Shown one piece after another: positions 1-7,507 of a stretch of 32,313 nt of DNA; within the stretch, counting starts at the first letter, position 1, and each line of letters opens with the position of its first letter. Position numbers and translations under genes: made by a program. Source of the stretch: Armatimonadota bacterium. Its GTDB lineage: Bacteria; Armatimonadota; UBA5829; DTLH01. The stretch spans positions 1 to 32,313 of the forward strand of contig JAKPFN010000115.1 in assembly GCA_029551395.1 (NCBI GenBank). Reading direction: 5' to 3'. Below the pieces are notes generated by a model. That model saw nothing but the letters and a program-made list of their open reading frames with translations. It was not told where the DNA came from and did not search any database.

Positions 1-506
1 GCGGACTCTTCAGGACTTACAACAACCCTCATTTGGTCGTCTTCAGGATCTATCTCAATGCCTAAAGGCTTTAGAAGACTGAGATAACAACGGATGCCAT
101 GATGACAGCGTCGAGTTTTGGGAGCATCTTTGCATGATGTCAGCTCGTTATATGCTAACTTGCTGAATTCACGACCATTACGATACCCAATCCGTCTGGT
201 TGCGCCGGATGCCATAGTAACAAGCGCACTTCTTGCAAGCCCTTGAAAATCGATTGCTACATCGAATTTCTCCCGTCTCAACGTGCGTGTCAGCTTCAGG
301 AATGGACCTACACCGCGCTCATCCCAGACAATGATGTTATCGATATCGGGATTTCCCTCAAGTATACTGGCTGAACGAGGCTCGACAACCCATGAGGTTC
401 TGACCTGCGGCAGCTTGCTTTTGAGTGCACGAACGGCTGCAGTGGTCATCACTACATCCCCTATTGCACTCAATCTTACAATCAATATAGATAAGTCTTT
501 GGACAT
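1..506 (-). CDS. Glycosyltransferase family 9 (ADP-heptose:LPS heptosyltransferase-like), C-terminus cut by window edge
   Basis: This is the N-terminal half, about 168 residues, of a GT-B glycosyltransferase of family 9, the family of WaaC, WaaF and WaaQ. These enzymes add heptose or a related sugar to the LPS core on the cytoplasmic face of the inner membrane. The N-terminus reads MSKDLSILIVRLSAIGDVVM, the typical strand and glycine loop of the family. A later stretch contains FDVAIDFQGLARSALV, also typical. Full family members have about 330-350 residues, so roughly half is missing beyond base 1. The ATG follows directly after the TAA of the LolA-like gene, so it is the next gene of the lipid A operon. 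Family assignment is firm; the sugar transferred cannot be deduced. Confidence 0.85.
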   Translation of the reverse strand, partial: MSKDLSILIVRLSAIGDVVMTTAAVRALKSKLPQVRTSWVVEPRSASILEGNPDIDNIIVWDERGVGPFLKLTRTLRREKFDVAIDFQGLARSALVTMASGATRRIGYRNGREFSKLAYNELTSCKDAPKTRRCHHGIRCYLSLLKPLGIEIDPEDDQMRVVVSPEES

Positions 507-1250
507 TTACTCGAATTCTTTATCTTCTATGCCTGTATTAATTTCAATATCTTTTGTCTCTGTTGATGCTGCAAGCTTGCCTTCACCATTATAGACTTCT
601 GCTTTTATAGGAATCCAGAGACCTCCGAACAACTTGTGGTCTGAATAGATTGTTTTAACTTTCAGAGAGCCATCATCAAATAACCTGTCACGTCTCAACA
701 TCCTGAGGTCAGTGCTATCTATCCAAATCTCCTGAGATTTCTTGCTGCCGGCAGTCTGCAGTTTCAACACGTAAATATCTGTGCCGGACTCACTTTTTTC
801 CTTCCGAGCAAGCTTTACACTGTAAATATCCCAAACCGCATCAGAGATAAACCCAATGTCCAGGGAACTCATTCTCTTTTCCTGTTCCTCTGTGATATCC
901 TCATGCTTCTTGAACCTGATGGTCGGAATACGAATGTGCCTATCATTACCTGCCGTTACAAATTCTACTTTCATCATTCCAAGCTCACCGTTGATCTTCA
1001 GGCAGTCCGGCAGCTTGAAACATAGATTTGCCTTTTTAAACTGGTATGTCTCCGCAAAGACCTTACCCATCTTCTCAAGCTCCTTGCGGTTAGAATCCTT
1101 AACAACTACTGTTGCTTTTAAGTCCTTGATACCGGAATTACTCTGTTTGACTCTGATCCTCAGGTCTGCTGATTCGTCTGCATTTAACTGAACTATAAAC
1201 GCTGCCAGACATAGTCCTATAACAGCAATGATTGTAATCCTTTTTCTCAC
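507..1250 (-). CDS. LolA-like / outer-membrane lipoprotein-sorting-type periplasmic protein
   Basis: A protein of 247 residues with a signal peptide (MRKRITIIAVIGLCLAAFIV, then QLNADES). It is followed by a beta-rich domain resembling the LolA/LppX superfamily: YQFKKANLCFKLPDCLKI in the first half, then IWIDSTDLRMLRRDR and a pattern DG-x-LK...YSDHKLFGGLWIP. I chose the GTG start at 1250 because its GTGA overlaps the stop of the upstream acyltransferase, a GGGGA lies 7 bases upstream, and it places the signal peptide at the N-terminus. A longer frame to 1304 would only add residues overlapping lpxL. Proteins of this fold bind acyl chains in the periplasm, so a role in lipoprotein or lipid traffic to the outer membrane is inferred. 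True LolA identity is not proven. Confidence 0.7.
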   Translation of the reverse strand: MRKRITIIAVIGLCLAAFIVQLNADESADLRIRVKQSNSGIKDLKATVVVKDSNRKELEKMGKVFAETYQFKKANLCFKLPDCLKINGELGMMKVEFVTAGNDRHIRIPTIRFKKHEDITEEQEKRMSSLDIGFISDAVWDIYSVKLARKEKSESGTDIYVLKLQTAGSKKSQEIWIDSTDLRMLRRDRLFDDGSLKVKTIYSDHKLFGGLWIPIKAEVYNGEGKLAASTETKDIEINTGIEDKEFE

Positions 1251-2182
1251 TTCAATGTCCCCAGAGATGGCGCCTGATCCGGCGCTTCCGATGTGCGTTT
1301 CCATCTGTCATGCAGCCAAAGCCACTGCGCTGGATCTTTGCGTATCTCATCTTCTATTTTCTTAGTCAGTGCAGATGTGATTGCATGGACATCGGCTTCT
1401 TCATTACCAGACAACGGCACTTCAATCGGCGGGTAAAGCACAGCTTTGAACCTACCGCCTTCCATGCGTCTGGCAAATCCGCAGATAATCGGTGCGCCAG
1501 CCTTTAAAGCAAGTACAGCCGGCCCAGGTGCCGTCGCTGCAGGCCTTCCAAAGAAATCCACGAATATTCCAGAATAGGTATTCTGGTCAGGTAATATCCC
1601 CAGCAACTCGTTTCGCCGCAGACAACGCAATGCAGGAAGCGCTGAACCATCTCTGGGCAGAACTCTATAACCTGCATTTTGACGCATTTCGTTAGCAACA
1701 CCCGTCATTGTCGGGTCATCGCTGTCTCTGGCAATAACGTTTATCTTGTACCCTTGCAGGACAATCTTTCTTGCAAACAACTCCCAATTGCCAAGGTGGG
1801 CTGTAACACAAACAACACCACGGCCTTTGGCAAGTGCTGTTTCCAGATGTTCTATGCCTTCGACGTCTATCCATTTGTCCAGATCTTCACTTGGCAGCCG
1901 CAGAAGATAGAAGAACTCAAGTACTCCACGGCTGAAGTGCCTGAATGTGTCTCGGGCAATGCTGCGCACCTTCTTGCTGTCCCATTCAGGAAAAGCCGCA
2001 GCAAGATTCTTGAGCGCAACCCGGCGGTAACGGCGAGATGCTACATAGATGAAGTCGCCCAGGAGTCTGCCCAAACGCTCAATCCTCTTGGGATTGAGCC
2101 ATCCGGACAGCCTGAGAAGACCTGTAACGGCAAGCCTGCCGCCGAACAACTCTATTCGTTTTCTCAACGTTCGGCGTTTCAT
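1247..2182 (-). CDS. lpxL: Lipid A biosynthesis (lauroyl) acyltransferase, LpxL/HtrB family
   Basis: 311 residues, the normal size for the family. These inner-membrane enzymes transfer a secondary acyl chain from acyl-ACP onto Kdo2-lipid IVA or a related precursor. The catalytic H-X4-D/E motif is visible as TAHLGNWE (H129, E134). It is followed by the family pattern GILPDQNTYSGIFVDFFGRP and the PAVLALKAGAPI segment. A hydrophobic N-terminal segment sits around residues 15-50. The ATG overlaps the stop of lpxK (ATGA) with GAGGTGG just upstream, so translation is coupled. The donor chain and acylation position cannot be told. The nearby DUF374 gene may act as a second acyltransferase. Confidence 0.9.
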   Translation of the reverse strand: MKRRTLRKRIELFGGRLAVTGLLRLSGWLNPKRIERLGRLLGDFIYVASRRYRRVALKNLAAAFPEWDSKKVRSIARDTFRHFSRGVLEFFYLLRLPSEDLDKWIDVEGIEHLETALAKGRGVVCVTAHLGNWELFARKIVLQGYKINVIARDSDDPTMTGVANEMRQNAGYRVLPRDGSALPALRCLRRNELLGILPDQNTYSGIFVDFFGRPAATAPGPAVLALKAGAPIICGFARRMEGGRFKAVLYPPIEVPLSGNEEADVHAITSALTKKIEDEIRKDPAQWLWLHDRWKRTSEAPDQAPSLGTLK

Positions 2183-3240
2183 CCTGCCACCTCAGACCTG
2201 ACTACCAGTTCCAGCAGCCGGTCGACATCCTCTATATTAAGCTCAATGTCCAATACATACATGTTAGATAGACGAAGTTTCACAGCGTCCTTTACCGTAG
2301 TGATAACAACCTCTGCTTTTGTTTCAGCAATCGCCCGTCTAACGATATCTACCTCTACAGTAGAATACGCACAGTGATCGCCAAACCGCACACTTTCCCT
2401 TATATCTGCACCGCATCTTGCCAGCATAGTCTCAAAAGACATCGGGTTAGCAATACCGGAGACAGCCACAACAGGAAGTCCATTCAGAACCGATACAGGC
2501 TTCCGCTCATTAGTGGCGCAATCGATTACAGCAACAGGTTGACGCCGTGCTTGGAACACTTCAACACCGTCAGGCAGCTTCGACAGCACTGTTGGAGAAT
2601 CCCAACGCTTATCGGAATCAAAAACCTCCATTCCAGTAATCACAACTGCATCTGCCCTGGATAAACCGGAAACAGGTTCTCGCAAGTTGCCTGCAGGCAG
2701 TACTTTTCCACTTCCAAAAGGTCTTTGCGCATCCATCAGGACGATTTCAAAATCACGATGCAGTTGCCAGTACTGCATCCCATCGTCCAGCATGATTAAA
2801 TCAGGATTGAACTGCTCGATGAGCATCCAACCGGCCTTTTTACGGTCTTTGCCTATAGCAACTGGCACACCTGGGAGAGAATCAGCAAGCAAAGCAGGTT
2901 CATCGCCGCAGTCTACCGCATCCAAAAGCCGCTTCGTGCCATCCGAAACAATCGCCCCAACATTCGATAACCTTCCGCCATGACCACGGCTGAGCACTGC
3001 CGGACGAACACCGCGTTCCATCAACTTGCTGCACAATGCCCGCACAGTAGGAGACTTTCCGGTACCGCCAAAGGTTAGATTACCGACGCTGACCACCCGG
3101 CACGGCAGCTTGTGCTGCTTCCTGAGTCCGATCTTGTATGGGGCCAGATAAACCTTCAGTCCTGCTGCGTAAAGCCACGACAACGGTACCAATGCGTTAA
3201 ACAGCGGATGGTCGAAGTCAGGCCCTTTTCCACGGCTCAT
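2179..3240 (-). CDS. lpxK: Tetraacyldisaccharide 4'-kinase
   Basis: 353 residues. LpxK phosphorylates the 4' position of the lipid A disaccharide using ATP, giving lipid IVA, at the inner membrane. The N-terminal membrane-associated segment (residues 5-30) is followed by VVSVGNLTFGGTGKSPTVRA, the LpxK P-loop, with GGTGKS at residues 58-63. The central LIMLDDGMQYWQLHRDFEIV contains the DDG(F)Q catalytic element, here with Met in place of the usual Phe. AVSGIANPMSFETML and the C-terminal VITTVKDAVKL (a T-E/V-KDAVK motif) are also typical. The start overlaps the kdtA stop and the end overlaps the lpxL start, each by 4 bases. Confidence 0.93.
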   Translation of the reverse strand: MSRGKGPDFDHPLFNALVPLSWLYAAGLKVYLAPYKIGLRKQHKLPCRVVSVGNLTFGGTGKSPTVRALCSKLMERGVRPAVLSRGHGGRLSNVGAIVSDGTKRLLDAVDCGDEPALLADSLPGVPVAIGKDRKKAGWMLIEQFNPDLIMLDDGMQYWQLHRDFEIVLMDAQRPFGSGKVLPAGNLREPVSGLSRADAVVITGMEVFDSDKRWDSPTVLSKLPDGVEVFQARRQPVAVIDCATNERKPVSVLNGLPVVAVSGIANPMSFETMLARCGADIRESVRFGDHCAYSTVEVDIVRRAIAETKAEVVITTVKDAVKLRLSNMYVLDIELNIEDVDRLLELVVRSEVAG

Positions 3241-4526
3241 TTTGCTCTATTCACCGCTGAAACAATTGCTTCCGCGCACCGTCTTGATGCACCTCTATTG
3301 ACACTAATCATCTCCAAAGCACGCACGCGGATGCGCTCCAACTCATCTGCATCAGAAAGCAGGGATGATATCCGCTCGCCCATCTCCTCACCACTGCCAA
3401 TCTCAAACCCAACTTCAGCAGCTTTTGCCTGCCTGACCAGATCCCTTGCCTTGAAGGTATAAGGTCCAAAAAAGACCGGTTTGCCCTGGGCTATCGGCTG
3501 CAGGATATTGTGACCGCCCTTCTCGATAAGGCTTCCGCCGACAAAAGCAACATCCCCTATGCTGTACACAGCAGCAAGTTCGCCGAAAATATCGAGAACG
3601 ACAACATCCTCACTCCCTGTGAGCGATTCGTTTTTACTCCTGAATCCGCAGGTAAAGCCAAAAGCCTGAGCCATCTCGGCTATCGTTTCGGCTCGCTCTA
3701 TCTGCCTGGGCGCGATTATAAGTTTCAGGTCTGGATGAGCCTTCCTTGCTAGCTTGAATGCAGTTAGTACCGGTTCGTCTTCGCCAGGATTCGTGCTTCC
3801 GGCGATAAATGCTCTCTGGCCTGACGAAAAGCTGTATCTGCTCCTTATTTCCTCGACCTGTTCAGGGTTGAGCACATCCGATTCCTGGTCAAACTTGCAG
3901 TTGCCGACCACTTCAACCCGCTCCGGTGAAGCTCCAAGGCTTACAATACGGTCAGCATCCAGTTTTGTCTGCATCAAAAGACATTGTATATTATCAAGAG
4001 CCCATTTATAGATAAATCTGAGCCGTTTTCCTGTCTTAACGGTCTTGTCAGACACAATTCCATTGACCATAAGCGCCGGAACACCTCTCCGGCGGACCTG
4101 AAACAGGAAATTGGGCCAGATTTCGCTTTCCATACAGACGTAAACATCGGGCTTCACGGAAGCAATCGAGCGTCTGACAAACGGCAACAGGTCCAACGGA
4201 AAGTAGATTACATAATCTGCCTCTTTAAGCGATTTTTTTGCCATTTGTTGGCCTGTAGTCGTTGTTGTGGACACTACAATCTCCACATCAGGCATCAGTT
4301 TCTTCAATTCGCGCAAAACAGGCCCGCTTGCAACTGCTTCGCCTACCGAAACAGCATGAATCCAGACTCTTGGCCGACCTGACCGCTTCCGCAAGCTCTG
4401 AGGCAGGCATCCCATCTGTTGACGCCATGCCCCACGAGATTTGCCATTACCAACTACTCTCCAGATGTAATAAACGGCAATTAACGGGCTTAACAGGAGA
4501 AGCAGCAGGTTATATAGTACGAACAT
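3237..4526 (-). CDS. waaA: 3-deoxy-D-manno-octulosonic acid (Kdo) transferase
   Basis: About 429 residues from the ATG at 4526 (MFVLYNLLLLLLSP). That start has AAGGA 8 bases upstream and begins with the usual N-terminal membrane anchor; the frame is open to 4562. KdtA/WaaA moves Kdo from CMP-Kdo to lipid IVA on the inner face of the inner membrane. Visible hallmarks are VWIHAVSVGEAVASGPVL, VSTTTTTGQQMAKK, SEIWPNF with the catalytic-type Glu in the N-terminal half, and FVGGSLIEKGGHNILQP near the C-terminus. The start lies inside the end of the DUF374 gene (17-base overlap). One or two Kdo residues could be added; the sequence does not tell. Confidence 0.93.
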   Translation of the reverse strand: MFVLYNLLLLLLSPLIAVYYIWRVVGNGKSRGAWRQQMGCLPQSLRKRSGRPRVWIHAVSVGEAVASGPVLRELKKLMPDVEIVVSTTTTTGQQMAKKSLKEADYVIYFPLDLLPFVRRSIASVKPDVYVCMESEIWPNFLFQVRRRGVPALMVNGIVSDKTVKTGKRLRFIYKWALDNIQCLLMQTKLDADRIVSLGASPERVEVVGNCKFDQESDVLNPEQVEEIRSRYSFSSGQRAFIAGSTNPGEDEPVLTAFKLARKAHPDLKLIIAPRQIERAETIAEMAQAFGFTCGFRSKNESLTGSEDVVVLDIFGELAAVYSIGDVAFVGGSLIEKGGHNILQPIAQGKPVFFGPYTFKARDLVRQAKAAEVGFEIGSGEEMGERISSLLSDADELERIRVRALEMISVNRGASRRCAEAIVSAVNRAK

Positions 4527-5196
4527 CTTGCTTTTCCTTGCCGGCAAGCAGCGCTTCAGCATCAGAATCAGCCTTGTTTATTTCATCACCTATAATCCTG
4601 GCCCACTTTTCTTTTTCTTCATCCGACTCACAGGTAGTCACACATATAGGTTCGTTTATAATAATGACAGCCTTTGAGAATGGTTTTGGAATCATATGCC
4701 TATCCCAGGTTCCAACTCTCCAAGCAGGATGACAGGCTACTCCCAATGGCAAAACCTTACATCCAGCGCGTTCAGCCATCAAAACCGTACCTTCCTGAAC
4801 GACTTTGGCAGGGCCTCTTGGGCCATCAGGCGTGATGGCGACGACCGCACCTTCTTTGATGCGCTTTACAGCTTCAAGAAACGCTCTGACTCCTCTGGGG
4901 CCGCTGGAACCGCGTATTGTCTTGAACCCGCGGCTCATTACCAACCTGTTCTGCAATTCACCGTCGCGAGACCAGGAGATTATCGCCCATAGCCCCATAT
5001 TTCGAAGCCGATAGATTGGTAGTATGGTCTTATCATGCCAGGTTACGAGGATACCTCCCTGTTTTGAGTTGATAAGCTCCTCGACACGTTCAAGACCAAC
5101 CAACCGAATCTTAACCGTACAGGCTATAGCTGTTGTGATTAACCACAACAATCGCCATAATACTGCTGTTCTAACCTTTTTCCAAAGGGGTTTCAC
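4510..5196 (-). CDS. DUF374 lysophospholipid acyltransferase family protein
   Basis: About 228 residues from the GTG at 5196, which has AGGTGG five bases upstream; an ATG at 5211 has no visible ribosome site. Most of the DUF374 pattern is visible: an N-terminal hydrophobic segment (LLWLITTAIACTV), GGILVTWHDKTILPIYRL with the His of the acyltransferase H-X4-D type site, ISWSRDGELQNRLVMSRGF, TIRGSSGPRGVRAFLEAVK, and AITPDGPRGPAKVVQEG. DUF374 proteins resemble PlsC/LpxL acyltransferases and often sit next to waaA or msbA in non-proteobacterial lipid A clusters. A role as a second acyltransferase for lipid A is inferred. The gene overlaps msbA upstream by 26 bases. Confidence 0.85.
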   Translation of the reverse strand: MKPLWKKVRTAVLWRLLWLITTAIACTVKIRLVGLERVEELINSKQGGILVTWHDKTILPIYRLRNMGLWAIISWSRDGELQNRLVMSRGFKTIRGSSGPRGVRAFLEAVKRIKEGAVVAITPDGPRGPAKVVQEGTVLMAERAGCKVLPLGVACHPAWRVGTWDRHMIPKPFSKAVIIINEPICVTTCESDEEKEKWARIIGDEINKADSDAEALLAGKEKQDVRTI

Positions 5197-6946
5197 TGGA
5201 ACCACCTGCATCAACAATCGTATTGACCGCTTGAAGATCAAACTGTGTATGATACAACCGGGCAAAGAATCCATCTGACCGCATCAGATCCTCAAATGCC
5301 CCCTGCTCTACTATTTTACCGCACGCCATTACAATAATCCGGTCAGCTTTGGTTATCGTGGAAAGCCTGTGTGCAATTACCAATGTTGTGCGACCTTGCA
5401 TAAGTTTTTCCAGCGCATCTTGGACTAACCGCTCAGATGTAGCATCCAGCGAGCTTGTTGCCTCATCCAGAATCAGTATACGAGGATCTTTGAGAATTGC
5501 CCTGGCTATGGAAATTCTCTGCCGTTCACCGCCGGAAAGCCGAACTCCCCGCTCTCCAATTACTGTCTGATAACCATCCTCAAGCTGGGAAATAAAATCA
5601 TAAGCATTAGCAGCTCTTGCAGCCTGTTCTATCTCTTCATCTGTAGCATCGGGTTTTCCGTAAGCGATGTTGTCTCTAATCGTCCCGCTGAAAAGTATGG
5701 TCTCCTGTGGAACGATGCCGATGTGTTTGCGAAGAGACTCCATAGTAACATCGCGCACATCGTGACCATCCACCAAAACGGCTCCGTCTGTTACGTCATA
5801 GAACCTTGGTATTAGATTCGCTATCGTAGACTTCCCAGACCCGCTTGCGCCTACCAGCGCCACAGCCTTACCAGGCTCCATGACAAATGAGATGTCCGTC
5901 AGAACCTGCTCCCCAGTCTGGTAAGAGAACGAGACATTACGAAACTCTACTCGGCCTTCCACTTCATCAATTACCTTTGCATTAGGTGAATCGATAATAT
6001 CCGGCTGCTCATTAAGAATGTCTAAAATCCGCTCCATACCAGCCATTGTCTGGTGGTATGTTACATTCAATCTCCCCATATTCTTAGCTGCACTGGCGAC
6101 ATAAAAGGAGATTGCGCCAAACTCAAACAAATTATGAGGCTCTATCCTGCCCATGGACACCAGGTAGCCGCCTACCAAGATTATTGCAACAACAGCAAGT
6201 GCGCCTGCCGTTTCCGTAACCGGATTCACCAGAGCATTTCTTCTGGCTCCCGTAAGCGCTGCATTTAGACTTGCTTTATTATACTGCCCGAATCTTTCGA
6301 CTTCATTCTTCTCAGCATTGAAAGACTTGACCACACGTATGCCAGCTATGGTTTCTTCCATTACAGCAGTCACATCCGCAAGTCTCAACTGCAAAGACAT
6401 AGTCAGCTTACGCATTTTCTTAGTGACTCTATTAATCAGGAAACCCATACCGGGAACGAATACCACAGCTATCAACGCAAGAATCCAGTTGATAGTAAAC
6501 ATCCTTGCGATACCGCCGATGACTACCAGCGGATCTTTTATCACATCTGTTACTGCGTGACTACCGTTCTGAATGAGGCCTACATCGTTCGTCATTCGAG
6601 ACATCAAGTGACCGACCTTGCTGCGCTCAAAAAAGCTGAGTGATAACTTTTGCAAATGTGCGTATAACTCCTCGCGAATCCCGGTAGCTATACGATTCGT
6701 GGCTGAAGCAACAAGATAGAACTGACCATAAGCAGAGATACCTCTTGGTAGTTGCAAGCCGATGAATAATAACGCAATAATACGAACCTGCGCCCAGTCT
6801 TCCTTGACTAACGCTTTGAAAAACAGACCTGTTAGATATGGCACAGCTAAACTCGAAACGGCGACCACTGCACCAAGGAGCGCACTACAGATAAACTGCC
6901 ACTTATATTCAAGTATATATCTGACCAGCCGTTTACGAACTTCCAA
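5171..6946 (-). CDS. msbA: Lipid A export ABC transporter, ATP-binding/permease protein (MsbA-type)
   Basis: 591 residues with fused transmembrane and ATPase halves, the MsbA layout. Such transporters work as homodimers that flip core-lipid A across the inner membrane. The membrane domain covers about residues 15-310 with six hydrophobic segments. The nucleotide-binding domain has Walker A GASGSGKST at 366-374, the signature LSGGERQ from 470, Walker B LILDE ending at 495, and the H-loop in IAHRLS. The start is a TTG with AGGAG six bases upstream. The gene sits 15 bases downstream of the membrane methyltransferase and overlaps the DUF374 gene. Sequence alone cannot separate MsbA from other multidrug-type exporters, but the context makes MsbA the best reading. 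Confidence 0.88.
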   Translation of the reverse strand: MEVRKRLVRYILEYKWQFICSALLGAVVAVSSLAVPYLTGLFFKALVKEDWAQVRIIALLFIGLQLPRGISAYGQFYLVASATNRIATGIREELYAHLQKLSLSFFERSKVGHLMSRMTNDVGLIQNGSHAVTDVIKDPLVVIGGIARMFTINWILALIAVVFVPGMGFLINRVTKKMRKLTMSLQLRLADVTAVMEETIAGIRVVKSFNAEKNEVERFGQYNKASLNAALTGARRNALVNPVTETAGALAVVAIILVGGYLVSMGRIEPHNLFEFGAISFYVASAAKNMGRLNVTYHQTMAGMERILDILNEQPDIIDSPNAKVIDEVEGRVEFRNVSFSYQTGEQVLTDISFVMEPGKAVALVGASGSGKSTIANLIPRFYDVTDGAVLVDGHDVRDVTMESLRKHIGIVPQETILFSGTIRDNIAYGKPDATDEEIEQAARAANAYDFISQLEDGYQTVIGERGVRLSGGERQRISIARAILKDPRILILDEATSSLDATSERLVQDALEKLMQGRTTLVIAHRLSTITKADRIIVMACGKIVEQGAFEDLMRSDGFFARLYHTQFDLQAVNTIVDAGGSSETPLEKG

Positions 6947-6961
6947 TTCCTGCTCCTAAAC

Positions 6962-7507
6962 TCAATTGGCTGGCCAAAAAGCCAGCTTCACAGCAAAAGC
7001 TGCCACTGTAATGATAACTCCCAAAATTGCCTTGTGCTCTTTGTTTATCAGCACCTGTTCGAAAGAAAACTGATGCATTTTGCCTGCTACATTACGTGGT
7101 CCACGAGGAATTATACCTGGCACCTCACGGCAATACCGCTCAAATGCTTCACCAAACTGGATGAGCAGGAACCTTTCTTCCCAAATAACTGCACACCAGT
7201 GCAAGAGAATAAATACCGGAATGAATATGACCCAGGCTAACCACGAGCCAGTCATGGAGCAGTAACCACAGGTGATGAAGAAAGTGCCAATGTAAAGCGG
7301 ATTTCTAACCCAGCGAAACGGCCCGGATACTGTCAACACTCTGGACTTGACCAGATGACCGGCTGCCCAGATTCGGATTAACTGTCCCAGGACCACTAAA
7401 ACAGCCCCTGAAACAAACCCACGAGCAGTTGGGGTGCCTAAAAGCACCATGATTACCGGAGCAAGGAGCAAAAAGAATGTCCGACGGCGAAAAAGGAAAA
7501 AAGTTAT
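6962..7507 (-). CDS. Isoprenylcysteine carboxyl methyltransferase (ICMT/Ste14)-family membrane methyltransferase; possible lipid A methyltransferase
   Basis: A polytopic membrane protein of about 180 residues. Hydrophobic segments include TFFLLLAPVIMVLLG, GAVLVVLGQLIRIWAAGHL and a C-terminal pair. The family core is clear: SGPFRWVRNPLYIGTFF (the RNPxY SAM-binding motif), then WEERFLLIQFGEAFERYCREVP, matching the E-E-x-L...FG-x-x-Y-x-x-Y-x-x-x-V-P element. Ste14-like enzymes methylate using SAM. In Leptospira a Ste14-like enzyme, LmtA, methylates the 1-phosphate of lipid A, and this gene lies between lpxB and msbA. The start is unclear. The frame is open to an ATG at 7702, but that region overlaps lpxB and has no family character. 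There is no ATG/GTG/TTG near the lpxB stop; ATA at 7507 follows AAGGA, and the first TTG is at 7471. Confidence 0.75.
   Translation of the reverse strand: MTFFLFRRRTFFLLLAPVIMVLLGTPTARGFVSGAVLVVLGQLIRIWAAGHLVKSRVLTVSGPFRWVRNPLYIGTFFITCGYCSMTGSWLAWVIFIPVFILLHWCAVIWEERFLLIQFGEAFERYCREVPGIIPRGPRNVAGKMHQFSFEQVLINKEHKAILGVIITVAAFAVKLAFWPAN

Noticed and set aside
1679-2377. Plus-strand open frame of 232 codons opposite lpxL and lpxK
   Set aside because: It is antisense to two well-supported lipid A genes and shows no family pattern.
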